NCBI GenBank assembly: GCA_934503275.1 | Contig: CAKSVD010000012.1 | Coordinates: 5,716-69,715 of the forward strand | Source of the DNA: an uncultured Faecalibacterium sp. | GTDB taxonomy: Bacteria > Bacillota > Clostridia > Oscillospirales > Ruminococcaceae | Direction of reading: 5' to 3' | DNA length: 64,000 nucleotides | Shown: positions 7,867-18,777 of the stretch, piece after piece | How the letters are laid out: every line of letters begins with the position of its first letter | Position numbering within the stretch: position 1 is the stretch's first letter | Position numbers and translations under genes: made by a program | The notes under the pieces: model-generated | What the model was told of the DNA's origin: nothing | Seen by the model: only the letters and a program-made list of their open reading frames with translations | Databases searched by the model: none

Positions 7867-8724
7867 TTATTCCAGCACCAGTTCTTTATCAAAGAACGCG
7901 ATGCCGAAGGCGCCGGGGCCGGTGTGGGTGCCGATGACGCAGCCGATCTGGCGCACCAGCGGTGCGTCCAGATGCAGATTGTCCTGCAGGTAGGTCAGCA
8001 GCGGCTGCAGTTCCCGAGGGTTGACGGTGTAGCCCAGCAGCGGGGTGTAGTCCGGGTGGATGCCGCCCATCTCGTCGATCTTCTTGAACAGCGCCACATA
8101 CACGCCGGGCAGACCGCGTGCCTTACCGGCCAGCGCTACCTTGCCCTCCATGACGGCGAGGATGGGCTTGATGCCCAGCACGCCGCCCGCCACAGCCACG
8201 GCAGCGGACAGACGCCCACCCTTGCGCAGATACTTCAGATCGTCCACAGCGGCCACCAGATGCAGGTGCTGCTTGGCTTTTTCCAGATCGGCGGCGATCT
8301 GGGCAATCGATTTGCCGGCGTCTCGCAGCTGCACAGCCAGCCGCACCAGCAGGGACTGCCCCAGACAGACATTTTCAGTGTTCACGAACACCACATTGTC
8401 CACGTTGGCAAGGTCGGCAGCAATTTTTGCGCACTGACCGGTGCCGGACAGCGCATCGGACAAAAAGATGCCCAGCACTTCATCCCCGGCGGCAGCGGCG
8501 TCCAGATACAGCCGCTCGAACTGCTCCGGGCTGGGCTGGCTGGTGGTGGGCAGCTTGCGGCAGGCTGCCAGATGGGCATAGTATTCGCTGGGGGTCATGT
8601 CGATGCCGTCCCGCAGGACGGTGCCGTCCTCCAGCGTCACGTTCAGGGGGATCACGGTCACGCCCAGCTGCTGCGCCTCGGCGGGCAGGATGTCGCACGC
8701 GGAATCGGTGAGGATACGGATCAT
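7867..8724 (-). CDS. DegV family fatty-acid-binding protein (first copy)
   Basis: Protein of 285 aa. DegV/FakB proteins bind a fatty acid and in characterised systems present it to the kinase FakA for phosphorylation. Family features are the N-terminal ILTDSACDI, SQPSPEQFERLY, the DALSGTG motif around the acyl-carboxylate site, and DDLKYLRKGGRLS. The ATG at 8724 is preceded by GGAGGT. The leader carries a strong predicted promoter and a small stem-loop. A second, different DegV is encoded at 44575-45477. No fakA-like gene lies in the window. Confidence 0.92.
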   Translation of the reverse strand: MIRILTDSACDILPAEAQQLGVTVIPLNVTLEDGTVLRDGIDMTPSEYYAHLAACRKLPTTSQPSPEQFERLYLDAAAAGDEVLGIFLSDALSGTGQCAKIAADLANVDNVVFVNTENVCLGQSLLVRLAVQLRDAGKSIAQIAADLEKAKQHLHLVAAVDDLKYLRKGGRLSAAVAVAGGVLGIKPILAVMEGKVALAGKARGLPGVYVALFKKIDEMGGIHPDYTPLLGYTVNPRELQPLLTYLQDNLHLDAPLVRQIGCVIGTHTGPGAFGIAFFDKELVLE

Positions 8725-8764
8725 AATAATACCTCCGGTCTACCGGTAAAATACAGTATACGCA

Positions 8765-8821
8765 ACCTTTTCGTCAAAAAGGTTGGAAATTATTATACCA
8801 CCATGTAGGGCGATGTGTCAA
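8765..8821 (-). promoter_or_regulatory. degV promoter and leader stem-loop
   Basis: On the minus strand, TTGACA (8816-8821), 18 bp, TATAAT (8792-8797). A leader hairpin follows at about 8764-8784 (AACCTTTT / AAAAGGTT). Both promoter boxes are consensus. Confidence 0.75.
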
Positions 8822-8859
8822 TGTTTTGCATAAATTTGCCGCGACAGAACGCTGAAACC

Positions 8860-8889
8860 TTGCGCACCCGGCGGCAGATATGGTACTAT
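8860..8889 (+). promoter_or_regulatory. Predicted promoter for the CPBP/tadA pair
   Basis: TTGCGC (8860-8865), 18 bp, TACTAT (8884-8889), followed by a short leader with AGGAGGAG before the ATG at 8925. Confidence 0.45.
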
Positions 8890-8924
8890 AACCGGGAACG
8901 AACCATAGCAGGAGGAGACCGACC

Positions 8925-9314
8925 ATGCACAAGCTGAACCCCCGCACCGCCGCACTGCTTTCGGCCTTTGGCTGGGCGGTGGGATATCTGCTGGCGGGCA
9001 AGGCGCTGGCGGTGCTGCTGCCCATGCCGCCCGGCGGCGCGGCGCGTTTCTGCCGGGTCTGCCTGCTGGCTCCGCTGGCAGAGGAAGGGGTGTTCCGGGG
9101 CGCAGTGCAGCGCCGGGCGCAGCCGCTGGGCAGGGGACAGGCCATTCTTTTGCAGGCGGTGCTGTTTGCCTTGCAGCACGGCAGCGCCGTCGCCATGGCC
9201 TATGCGCTGGTGTGCGGGCTGGGGCTTGGGTGGCTTGCCGACCGCACCGGGCATCTCTGGCCGGGAATGCTGCTGCACAGCGCAAACAACCTGCTGGCGC
9301 TGGCGATGGGATGA
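8925..9314 (+). CDS. Short CPBP-family intramembrane metalloprotease
   Basis: Only 129 aa, against the 200-300 aa usual for CPBP (Abi/CAAX-type) proteases, but all three signature motifs are present: EEGVFR at about residue 46, a His in FALQHG, and LLHSANN near the end. Hydrophobic helices surround them, so the catalytic core appears intact while the N-terminal helices are missing. AGGAGGAG precedes the ATG. The stop lies 13 nt before the chosen tadA start, so the two form an operon. The function in this host is unknown; relatives act in peptide maturation or self-immunity. Confidence 0.8.
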   Translation: MHKLNPRTAALLSAFGWAVGYLLAGKALAVLLPMPPGGAARFCRVCLLAPLAEEGVFRGAVQRRAQPLGRGQAILLQAVLFALQHGSAVAMAYALVCGLGLGWLADRTGHLWPGMLLHSANNLLALAMG

Positions 9315-9327
9315 GAGGATGGAATAC

Positions 9328-9828
9328 ATGACCGATTTTGAACTGATGGGTCTTGCGCTGGAGGAGGCGGGCAAAGCCGCCGCTCTGGGCGAAGTACCGG
9401 TGGGCGCGGTGGTAGCGCGGCACGGCGAGGTGGTAGCCATGGCGCACAACACCCGGGAGACCGAGAAAAACGCCTTGCACCACGCGGAACTGCTGGCCAT
9501 TGATGCCGCCTGCAAGGCGCTGGGCGGCTGGCGGCTGTGGGAGTGCGAACTGTTCGTTACCTTAGAGCCCTGCCCCATGTGCGCGGGCGGCATCATCAAC
9601 AGCCGCTTGCGCCGGGTGGTGTACGGCGCTGCCGACACCAAGGCCGGGTGCTGCGGCTCGGTGACCGACCTGTTCGCGCTGCCCTTCAACCACCATCCGG
9701 TGGTGGAAAAGGGGCTGCGGGAGGCCGAGGCACAGCAGCTTTTGCAGGCGTTTTTTGTTTCCCTGCGGGAAAAGCGGGCGGGCAGACCCCGCTGGAAGCC
9801 CCCGGTACCCGAAAACAGGGGGAAATAA
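9328..9828 (+). CDS. tadA: tRNA-specific adenosine deaminase TadA
   Basis: Zinc deaminase (166 aa) that converts A34 to inosine in tRNA-Arg(ACG). The cytidine-deaminase fold motifs are clear: HHAELLAID (zinc His and catalytic Glu) and EPCPMCAGGI (two zinc Cys). The ATG at 9328 was preferred because GAGAGGA lies 8 nt upstream. An in-frame ATG at 9319 has no room for a ribosome site but would add three residues. It is co-transcribed with the CPBP gene and followed by a strong terminator. The C-terminal tail after about residue 145 is basic and proline-rich. Confidence 0.93.
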   Translation: MTDFELMGLALEEAGKAAALGEVPVGAVVARHGEVVAMAHNTRETEKNALHHAELLAIDAACKALGGWRLWECELFVTLEPCPMCAGGIINSRLRRVVYGAADTKAGCCGSVTDLFALPFNHHPVVEKGLREAEAQQLLQAFFVSLREKRAGRPRWKPPVPENRGK

Positions 9829-9836
9829 GGAAAAAT

Positions 9837-9878
9837 AGTGGGAACTGCGTAAAAAATTGCAGTTCCCACTTTCTTTTT
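9837..9878 (+). terminator. Terminator after tadA
   Basis: 12-bp perfect stem AGTGGGAACTGC / GCAGTTCCCACT, followed by TTCTTTTT. Confidence 0.88.
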
Positions 9879-10068
9879 GGGCTGGATTGTGGTATAGTAT
9901 TCAATGGAATCTTGTCGAAACCCATCGCAACTGCAGGCAGGCACGCCAAAGCACCGGACCTTTGCCGGACACATGAACGGAACGCTGCACTGTCTGGGGA
10001 TGGGCACAGGGTTTTTCCGGTTCGGGCACTGCGCCCGGCCGAGAATACCGAACAGGAGGGATACACTC

Positions 10069-11070
10069 TTGTACGAGGACGAGTTTGAACTGACCTTTCA
10101 GGTGCCGGAGGAAGAGAGCGCACCGGAGCCCCCTGCCGCACCGGCTGCAAAGCCGGCAGCGCCGGTGGAACCGGTCGTGGACGAGCCTACCCGCATCATG
10201 ACGCTGGAAAAACCGGCAGCGCCTGTGGTGGACGAGCCCACCCGGGTGATCGCGCTGGAAAAGCCTGCAGAGCCGTCTGCGCCGGAGCCGCCCGCAGAGC
10301 CTGCGCCGGAGCCTGTAAAAGAACAGCCTGCCCCTGCCGCACCCGCGGCGGTGCGCCGGGTGCTGATCTCTGGCGGTGACCGGGGCATCGGTGCTGCCGC
10401 TGCCCGCGCCTTTGCGGCAGCAGGGTATCAGGTGGCGGTGCTCTACCACCAGAACGCCGCCGCAGCCGCTGCGCTGGAGCAGCAGCTGCCCGGGTGCATC
10501 GCCATCCAGTGCGATGTAGCCAGCCGCGCCAGCTGTGAACTGGCGTTCCACGCGGTGGAGCAGGCCATGGGCAGGGTGGATGTGCTGGTGTGCAACGCCG
10601 GCATCGCGCAGCAGAAGCTGTTTACCGACATCACCCCGGAGGAGTGGCAGCGGATGCTGGACGTGAACCTGAGCGGTGCGTTCCACCTGTGCCAGCTGGT
10701 ACTGCCCGGCATGATCCGCCGCAAGCAGGGCCGCATCCTGACCGTGAGCAGTATGTGGGGCCAGACCGGCGGCAGCTGCGAGGTGCACTATTCTGCCGCG
10801 AAAGCCGGGCTCATCGGCCTGACCAAGGCACTGGCGAAGGAAGAGGGCCCCAGCGGCATCACGGTGAACTGCGTAGCGCCGGGGGTCATCGAGACCGACA
10901 TGATGGCGGCCTTTACCGCCGAGGACAAGGCGGCGCTGGCCGAGGAGACCCCTGTGGGGCGGCTGGGCACCCCGGAAGAAGTTGCAAAGCTGCTGGTCTT
11001 TCTGGCCGGCGAGGATGCCGGATACATCACCGGACAGGTGTTCGGGGTGAACGGCGGCCTTGTGATCTGA
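10069..11070 (+). CDS. SDR-family oxidoreductase (FabG-like) with Pro/Ala-rich N-terminal extension
   Basis: Residues from about 95 form a classical short-chain dehydrogenase: SGGDRGIG nucleotide motif, NAG in VCNAGIAQ, catalytic SSM...YSAAK, and the C-terminal GQVFGVNGG typical of 3-oxoacyl-ACP reductases. The first ~95 residues are disordered-looking (Pro, Ala, Glu) and contain two near-copies of VVDEPTRIMTLEKPA. TTG at 10069 is chosen as start because GGAGGG lies 8 nt upstream; an in-frame ATG at 9904 lacks a ribosome site. The exact reductase substrate is unknown. The gene lies 51 nt upstream of rpoD. Confidence 0.8.
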   Translation: MYEDEFELTFQVPEEESAPEPPAAPAAKPAAPVEPVVDEPTRIMTLEKPAAPVVDEPTRVIALEKPAEPSAPEPPAEPAPEPVKEQPAPAAPAAVRRVLISGGDRGIGAAAARAFAAAGYQVAVLYHQNAAAAAALEQQLPGCIAIQCDVASRASCELAFHAVEQAMGRVDVLVCNAGIAQQKLFTDITPEEWQRMLDVNLSGAFHLCQLVLPGMIRRKQGRILTVSSMWGQTGGSCEVHYSAAKAGLIGLTKALAKEEGPSGITVNCVAPGVIETDMMAAFTAEDKAALAEETPVGRLGTPEEVAKLLVFLAGEDAGYITGQVFGVNGGLVI

Positions 11071-11121
11071 TGCACAGGGCGATATTACAGGAAATTCCCC
11101 GGAGCGGGAAGGAGAGAAAAA

Positions 11122-14272
<3,151 letters not shown>

Positions 14273-14307
14273 CGCAAAAAAGATTTTGACAGCATAACAT
14301 TATAATA

Positions 14308-14354
14308 CCCCCGGCAGACTGTCACCGCAATGGTGATAGCCTGCCGGGGGTTTT
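14308..14354 (+). terminator. glpK terminator
   Basis: Stem CCCCCGGCAG / CTGCCGGGGG with an internal TGTCACC...GGTGATA sub-hairpin and a TTTT tail. Confidence 0.85.
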
Positions 14355-14384
14355 CTGTACCGTTCACAGCAGTCGAAGTTGAAT

Positions 14385-14681
14385 TTATTCCAGATACTGC
14401 GGCAGATTCCACGCTCCTCGCAGCACACGGTGAATCTCCACAATCTTGTTTTCATCGTTGACGCGATAGAACACCAGATACTGGTCAACGACCAACCTAC
14501 GATAAGCAGGGTCAAGGTGGTAGACCTCGCACATTTTCGGGGTATCGCCTAATTTTGTGATCTTCTCCCGAAGTTCTTTCAGTACACAGCTGGCTGTTTT
14601 AGGGTAAAAGCCAGACAGATACCGGGCGATATCGTTCAAGTCCTGCACAGCAATGGGCAGATATTTAATTTTATACGTCAT
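14385..14681 (-). CDS. Type II toxin, RelE/ParE superfamily
   Basis: Small basic protein (98 aa) with the ParE/RelE fold: N-terminal YKIKYLPIAVQDLNDIARYL, central LGDTPKMCEV, and the strand pair RRLVVDQYLVFYRVND followed by EIHRVLRGA. These toxins either poison gyrase (ParE) or cleave mRNA at the ribosome (RelE); sequence alone does not decide. Its start overlaps the antitoxin's end by 11 nt (14671-14681), the usual coupling. It is the second gene of the pair, transcribed on the minus strand from the promoter at 14976-15004. Confidence 0.88.
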   Translation of the reverse strand: MTYKIKYLPIAVQDLNDIARYLSGFYPKTASCVLKELREKITKLGDTPKMCEVYHLDPAYRRLVVDQYLVFYRVNDENKIVEIHRVLRGAWNLPQYLE

Positions 14682-14952
14682 ACTGCTTGCTCAGCGTCTC
14701 CCATACGCTTTCGTGGTCTTCCCACTGCGTGTCGGGGTCAGCCGCCTGCTGTGTTGCCTTGGCAAGTGCCTCGGCAACATATCGCTGGTGCAAAAACTCC
14801 TCGTATTTGGCGTAGTCCTCGATATTGATGAGAACCGACTCGCCACGACCATGATTTGTGATGATCACATGGTCGTGATCTTTAAGCATCTCCGAAAGCT
14901 CAGCATAATGGTTGCGCAGATCCCGGGAAGGGCGAACAAATGTCTGCATCAT
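14671..14952 (-). CDS. Type II antitoxin, Phd/YefM family
   Basis: Protein of 93 aa. Its N-terminal half fits Phd/YefM antitoxins: RPSRDLRNHYAELSEML, then DHVIITNHGRGESVLI and IEDYAKYEEF. The C-terminal part is the acidic, flexible toxin-wrapping tail. The ATG at 14952 has AGGAGG exactly 8 nt upstream; a GTG nine bases further upstream overlaps the ribosome site and is discarded. Autorepression by the complex is typical of the family, and the promoter lies immediately upstream. Confidence 0.88.
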   Translation of the reverse strand: MMQTFVRPSRDLRNHYAELSEMLKDHDHVIITNHGRGESVLINIEDYAKYEEFLHQRYVAEALAKATQQAADPDTQWEDHESVWETLSKQYDV

Positions 14953-14975
14953 ACGGGACACCTCCTGTCAGGATC

Positions 14976-15004
14976 ATTGTATCACAAAATGACTACATGC
15001 GCAA
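14976..15004 (-). promoter_or_regulatory. Promoter of the toxin-antitoxin operon
   Basis: On the minus strand, TTGCGC (14999-15004), 17 bp, TACAAT (14976-14981). Confidence 0.6.
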
Positions 15005-15071
15005 GGCGGATGCTCTTGTTGGGACGTGCGGAGCCCCAAGCCCTGCAGGGAACGAGTACGGCAACCTGAAA

Positions 15072-15461
15072 TCAATCAGTTTCTGTTAGCCTTTCGAACA
15101 GTTTGCGATCAGTTTTATAAATTCCTTGATAAGGTTGTTCAAGATAGTACTTCCCCCTGTCCTCATACGCAAAGATAGTGCTTGTTCCTGTCTCAAGCCG
15201 GAAGTCAATCTTGATATAACTTTCCGCTTGCGGAAAGTCTTGAACGCTTTCCTTCTTAGTCGGTTCAGAACTGGAAATATCGGCGATTATTTCACTTATC
15301 CAAGTTTTGTCTGAATGACTTACTGTGTTTTCTGCAATAGTTATATCAATAGATGTAATTTTATCGGCTTGAGGTAGCGTAATGGGCGCTGCTTTTTTTC
15401 CACACGCAGCTAAAGTCAGTATACAGGTAAGACACAAAAACAAAGAAAGAAATTTTTTCAT
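15072..15461 (-). CDS. Small secreted lipoprotein of unknown function
   Basis: Protein of 129 aa starting MKKFLSLFLCLTCILTLAAC. This is a type II signal peptide with lipobox LAAC, so it is a predicted membrane-anchored lipoprotein. The mature part is Ser/Thr/Lys-rich with ADKITSIDITIAENTV and IKIDFRLETGTSTI, which resembles small clostridial DUF5301-like domains; that assignment is tentative. GGAGGT precedes the ATG by about 10 nt. The gene is clearly AT-richer than its neighbours and lies between a toxin-antitoxin pair and a tRNA gene, which suggests acquisition. Confidence 0.7.
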   Translation of the reverse strand: MKKFLSLFLCLTCILTLAACGKKAAPITLPQADKITSIDITIAENTVSHSDKTWISEIIADISSSEPTKKESVQDFPQAESYIKIDFRLETGTSTIFAYEDRGKYYLEQPYQGIYKTDRKLFERLTETD

Positions 15462-15533
15462 AGGTATTGTTACCTCCAGAACTTCCAATTTACTGGGCTA
15501 AGCCGAGTATACCATACACTGTTAAAAATAGCA

Positions 15534-15572
15534 AAAGGCAGGATACCACTCCCATAGTGATACCCTGCCTTT
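15534..15572 (-). terminator. Imperfect hairpin, possible terminator or spacer structure
   Basis: 17-nt arms (15534-15550 with 15556-15572) with mismatches, beside short A runs, between tRNA-Val and the lipoprotein gene on the minus strand. Confidence 0.5.
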
Positions 15573-15607
15573 GCTCGTTCCGGTTCTCGTTCTGTACCGC
15601 ACACCAC

Positions 15608-15639
15608 AAAAAAATCCCCAGACCGAATGGTCTGGGGAT
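15608..15639 (-). terminator. tRNA-Val terminator
   Basis: Minus-strand stem ATCCCCAGACC / GGTCTGGGGAT with an ATTC loop and a run of Ts. Confidence 0.85.
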
Positions 15640-15640
15640 G

Positions 15641-15716
15641 TGGTGGACGGTACAGGACTCGAACCTGTGACCTCCTGCACGTCAAGCAGATGCTCTACCA
15701 GCTGAGCTAACCGTCC
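15641..15716 (-). tRNA. tRNA-Val (anticodon GAC)
   Basis: 76-nt cloverleaf on the minus strand. The acceptor stem GGACGGT pairs with ACCGTCC, and the CCA end is encoded. The D arm carries AGCTCAGCTGGTAGAGC. The anticodon stem CTGC/GCAG has loop TTGACGT, giving anticodon GAC. The T arm is ACAGGTTCGAGTCCTGT. It is a single tRNA with its own terminator. Confidence 0.95.
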
Positions 15717-15794
15717 ATGTCATATCGACTTGGATATTTTACCACAGCTTTTTGCAAAAAGCAAGACCTTTTGTGCTTTTTTATGCGTTCTTTT

Positions 15795-16406
15795 TTACTT
15801 TTCCGGCTTTTCCGGCGAGAGCGCCCGGCGGATGATATCGTACAGTACCGGCTTCATGGCGTCAATGCTGTCCGGCTTGCCTTCCAGAATGCTGGAATAG
15901 CACACCGACATACACATACTGCCAAGGGCGGTGATGCGCTGGTAGACCTCCCGCTCGGTGCGGCCGGCCATCTCCGGGCTGGAAAGCACGATGGCCAGCA
16001 GCTTGCGCATCAGGGGCTCGGCCTCCCGGCTGGCTTCGATCTGATCCAGCCCGGGCCAGACGAAATTGCGCTCCAGAAACCGCAGCACCAGCACGTCCTG
16101 CCGCAGCGCCTCGATGATATGGTCGATGACGAACACCACCTGCGCGGTAAAGTCGGGCAGCTCGGGGTGCTGCTCGACTGCAAGGCAGGCGTCGCTCAGC
16201 AGCTGGTAGCTCACCCGCCCCAGCAGCGCCTGCATCACCGCGCCCTTATCCTGAAAATACAGATAAAACGTGCCTTTGCCCACCTTGGCACGGCTGGTGA
16301 TATCCTCCACGCTGGTCTTGGCGGTGCCCCGCTCCAGAAACAGCTCGTAGGCTGCATCCAGCAGGGCGCGGCGCTTTTCCTGCTTTTTCCCTTCCACAGT
16401 GCTCAT
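15795..16406 (-). CDS. TetR-family transcriptional regulator
   Basis: Protein of 203 aa. The N-terminal TetR helix-turn-helix reads RRALLDAAYELFLERG then VEDITSRAKVGKGTFYLYFQDK. The rest is a variable helical ligand-binding domain. It is divergent from the MMPL exporter gene, and the intergenic region holds two related palindromes (16546-16558 and 16614-16626) that bracket the exporter promoter. It is therefore the probable local repressor, relieved by a substrate of the exporter. Its own predicted promoter is further from those palindromes. Confidence 0.9.
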   Translation of the reverse strand: MSTVEGKKQEKRRALLDAAYELFLERGTAKTSVEDITSRAKVGKGTFYLYFQDKGAVMQALLGRVSYQLLSDACLAVEQHPELPDFTAQVVFVIDHIIEALRQDVLVLRFLERNFVWPGLDQIEASREAEPLMRKLLAIVLSSPEMAGRTEREVYQRITALGSMCMSVCYSSILEGKPDSIDAMKPVLYDIIRRALSPEKPEK

Positions 16407-16475
16407 GCTCTGGGTAGATTCCTCTTTTCTCTGAATTTGGACGCAGGTATGTGCTGCGTCCGGACTGTGTACCTT

Positions 16476-16504
16476 AGTTTAGCAGTCATTGCCCGTTTGT
16501 GCAA
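16476..16504 (-). promoter_or_regulatory. Predicted tetR promoter
   Basis: On the minus strand, TTGCAC (16499-16504), 17 bp, TAAACT (16476-16481). Confidence 0.45.
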
Positions 16505-16545
16505 GCCCGGTCTGCTATACAATGTTTTGCCGATGATAAAAAAAC

Positions 16546-16558
16546 TGACTTTCGGTCA
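16546..16558. promoter_or_regulatory. TetR-type operator half of a pair (upstream site)
   Basis: TGACTTTCGGTCA. It shares TGAC and CGGTCA with the site at 16614-16626 and lies 10 bp upstream of the -35 box of the exporter promoter. Confidence 0.55.
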
Positions 16559-16568
16559 CTTTTTCTGC

Positions 16569-16596
16569 TTGACACACTGCCCGGGCGGAATATAAT
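16569..16596 (+). promoter_or_regulatory. Promoter of the MMPL exporter operon
   Basis: Consensus TTGACA (16569-16574), 16 bp, TATAAT (16591-16596). Confidence 0.8.
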
Positions 16597-16613
16597 AGTG
16601 TTTGCCCGGAAGA

Positions 16614-16626
16614 TGACCGGCGGTCA
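16614..16626. promoter_or_regulatory. TetR-type operator (downstream site)
   Basis: TGACCG-G-CGGTCA, a perfect inverted repeat just downstream of the expected transcription start of the exporter operon. Repressor bound here would block elongation or open-complex formation. Confidence 0.6.
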
Positions 16627-16671
16627 GTTTCGCGGGCTTTCCCAATCAACTTTCTATTCTGGAGGGTTCTC

Positions 16672-18771
16672 ATGAAAAAGATCGCACAAGGCATCGTGCG
16701 TCTGCGCAAGCTGATCTTAACAGTGGCAGTGCTGCTGTTGATCCCTTCCGCGATCGGCGCCATTGCCACCCGCATCAATTATGACATCCTCACCTACCTG
16801 CCGCAGGATCTGGATTCCATGATCGGCGAGGTAGCCCTTGAGGACGATTTCCATCTGGCCTCCACCGGTATGATCACGGTAGAGGGCCTGCCGACCAATG
16901 AACTCATCGCCATGAAAAAGGAGATCGACGCCGTGCCCGGCGTCACCCAGACCTTCTGGCTCAGCGATGTGATCGACCCCAACATCCCCACCGCCATGCT
17001 GCCTGCCGATGTGCAGCAGTTCATGTTCGGCAAAAACGATTCCACCATGCTGATCGTCCGCTTTGACGCCCCCAGCGCCAGCGACGAGACGATGGAAGCC
17101 GTCAAGCAGATCGAAAAGCTGCTGCGCAAGGACTGCTTCTTCGGCGGCATGAGCGTCATTCTGCAGGACACCAAGGCACTGGTCAATCAGGAAATGCCCC
17201 TGTACATCCTGATCGCCGTGGGCGCCAGCCTGCTGGTGCTGTTCCTCTCGCTGGAAAGCACCATCACTCCGCTGCTGTTCATGCTGGGTCTGCTGTTCCC
17301 CATCGCGTACAACTTCGGCACCAACATCTTTTTGGGGCAGATCAGCTACATCACCGAGGCGCTTGCCACCGTGCTGCAGCTGGGCGTTACGATGGACTTC
17401 TCCATCTTCCTGCTGCACCGCTATGAGGAAGAAAAGGAACTGCGCTCCTCCAACGAGGAGGCCATGACCAGCGCTATCTGCAAGACCATGACCTCCATCT
17501 CCGCTTCCAGCCTGACCACCATTGCAGGCTTCCTTGCTTTGTGCGCCATGCGCCTGACACTGGGCCGCGATATCGGCCTTGTCATGGCAAAGGGCGTGGC
17601 ACTGGGCGTCATCTGCACCGTGGTCATTCTGCCCTCCCTGATCCTTACCTTTGATAAGTGGGTTGAAAAATACAAGCACCGCACCGTTATCCCCCGGCTG
17701 ACCAAGCTGAGTTACTTTGTTTCCAAGCATTCCGTGCCCATCGTGGTCGTCTTTATCCTCATCCTCATTCCCTTTGCCATTGCGCAGAACAAGACCAGCG
17801 TGTACTACACCCTGTTCGACTCTCTGCCGCAGGACCTGACCGGTATCGTGGGCACCAACAAGCTGGGCGAGGACTTCGGCATGACTACCAGCCACTTCAT
17901 TCTGGTGCATGACGATCTGACCGCTACGCAGGTGTCCGACCTGTGCGATGAGTTGAAGGACGTGGACGGCATCACGCAGGTGGTAAGTCTGGACTCCATC
18001 ACCGGCCCCGGCTTTGATACCGAGTTGCTGCCCGACAGCGTGATGGAGATCCTGCAGTCCGGCGGCTACAAGCTGATTTTGGCCAACAGCTCCTACAAGA
18101 CCGGCACGGATGCCATCAACAGTCAGCTGGACGAGATGATCGGCCTGATCAAAAATGTAGATCCCGAGGGCGTCATCACCGGTGAAGGCGCCATGACCAA
18201 AGACCTGATCGAGGTTGCAGACGTGGACTTCAAGAACGTCAACGTCTGGTCGATCATGGCAGTTCTCGCCATCATCGCCATCTCCTTCAAGAGCATCTCC
18301 ATCCCGGTGCTGCTGGTCGCCAGCATCGAAGCCGCTATCGCCATCAATATGGGCATCCCGTACTTTACCGGTACGCAGCTGCCCTTCATCGCCAGCATCG
18401 TCATTGGCACCATCCAGCTGGGCGCTACCGTGGACTACTCCATCCTGATGACCACCCGTTATCACGAGGAGCGCGCCTTTGGCCGCACCCCCAAGGAAGC
18501 TGCCCAGCAGTCGCTGGAGCACTGCAGCCAGTCCATCCTGACCAGTGGCCTGACCTTCTTCGCCGCTACGGTCGGCGTGGCCGCCATCAGTAAGATGGAA
18601 CTGCTGCGGAGCATCTGTCTGCTGATCTCCCGCGGCGCTCTGATCAGTATGCTGGTCATTCTGGTGATGCTGCCCGCCGCTCTGATGCTGTGTGACTGGA
18701 TCATCCGCCACACCACCCTGAAATGGATGGTGCCTGAATCTGCCAACGCCAAGAAGTCTGAAAAGGAGTAA
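16672..18771 (+). CDS. MMPL-family RND transporter
   Basis: Protein of 699 aa with the duplicated MMPL/RND architecture: one N-terminal helix, an external domain, then a block of helices, repeated. The conserved proton-relay Asp motifs occur in both halves (GVTMDFSIFLLHRYEEE and GATVDYSILMTTRYHEE), each followed by the expected Ser/Thr-rich helix. GGAGGG precedes the ATG. Family members export lipids, drugs or hydrophobic molecules. The next gene encodes a secreted heptad-repeat protein 6 nt downstream, probably a periplasmic-like partner at the cell surface. The promoter is bracketed by two TetR-type palindromes. Confidence 0.92.
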   Translation: MKKIAQGIVRLRKLILTVAVLLLIPSAIGAIATRINYDILTYLPQDLDSMIGEVALEDDFHLASTGMITVEGLPTNELIAMKKEIDAVPGVTQTFWLSDVIDPNIPTAMLPADVQQFMFGKNDSTMLIVRFDAPSASDETMEAVKQIEKLLRKDCFFGGMSVILQDTKALVNQEMPLYILIAVGASLLVLFLSLESTITPLLFMLGLLFPIAYNFGTNIFLGQISYITEALATVLQLGVTMDFSIFLLHRYEEEKELRSSNEEAMTSAICKTMTSISASSLTTIAGFLALCAMRLTLGRDIGLVMAKGVALGVICTVVILPSLILTFDKWVEKYKHRTVIPRLTKLSYFVSKHSVPIVVVFILILIPFAIAQNKTSVYYTLFDSLPQDLTGIVGTNKLGEDFGMTTSHFILVHDDLTATQVSDLCDELKDVDGITQVVSLDSITGPGFDTELLPDSVMEILQSGGYKLILANSSYKTGTDAINSQLDEMIGLIKNVDPEGVITGEGAMTKDLIEVADVDFKNVNVWSIMAVLAIIAISFKSISIPVLLVASIEAAIAINMGIPYFTGTQLPFIASIVIGTIQLGATVDYSILMTTRYHEERAFGRTPKEAAQQSLEHCSQSILTSGLTFFAATVGVAAISKMELLRSICLLISRGALISMLVILVMLPAALMLCDWIIRHTTLKWMVPESANAKKSEKE

Positions 18772-18777
18772 TGCGTT

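Noticed and set aside
9904..10068. Extra N-terminal sequence for the SDR protein from ATG at 9904
   Set aside because: No ribosome site at 9904 and the upstream stretch is poor coding sequence, whereas TTG at 10069 has GGAGGG at correct distance.
15534..15639. CRISPR-like spacing of hairpins near tRNA-Val
   Set aside because: The two hairpins differ in sequence and act as terminators; no direct repeat with constant spacing exists anywhere in the window.
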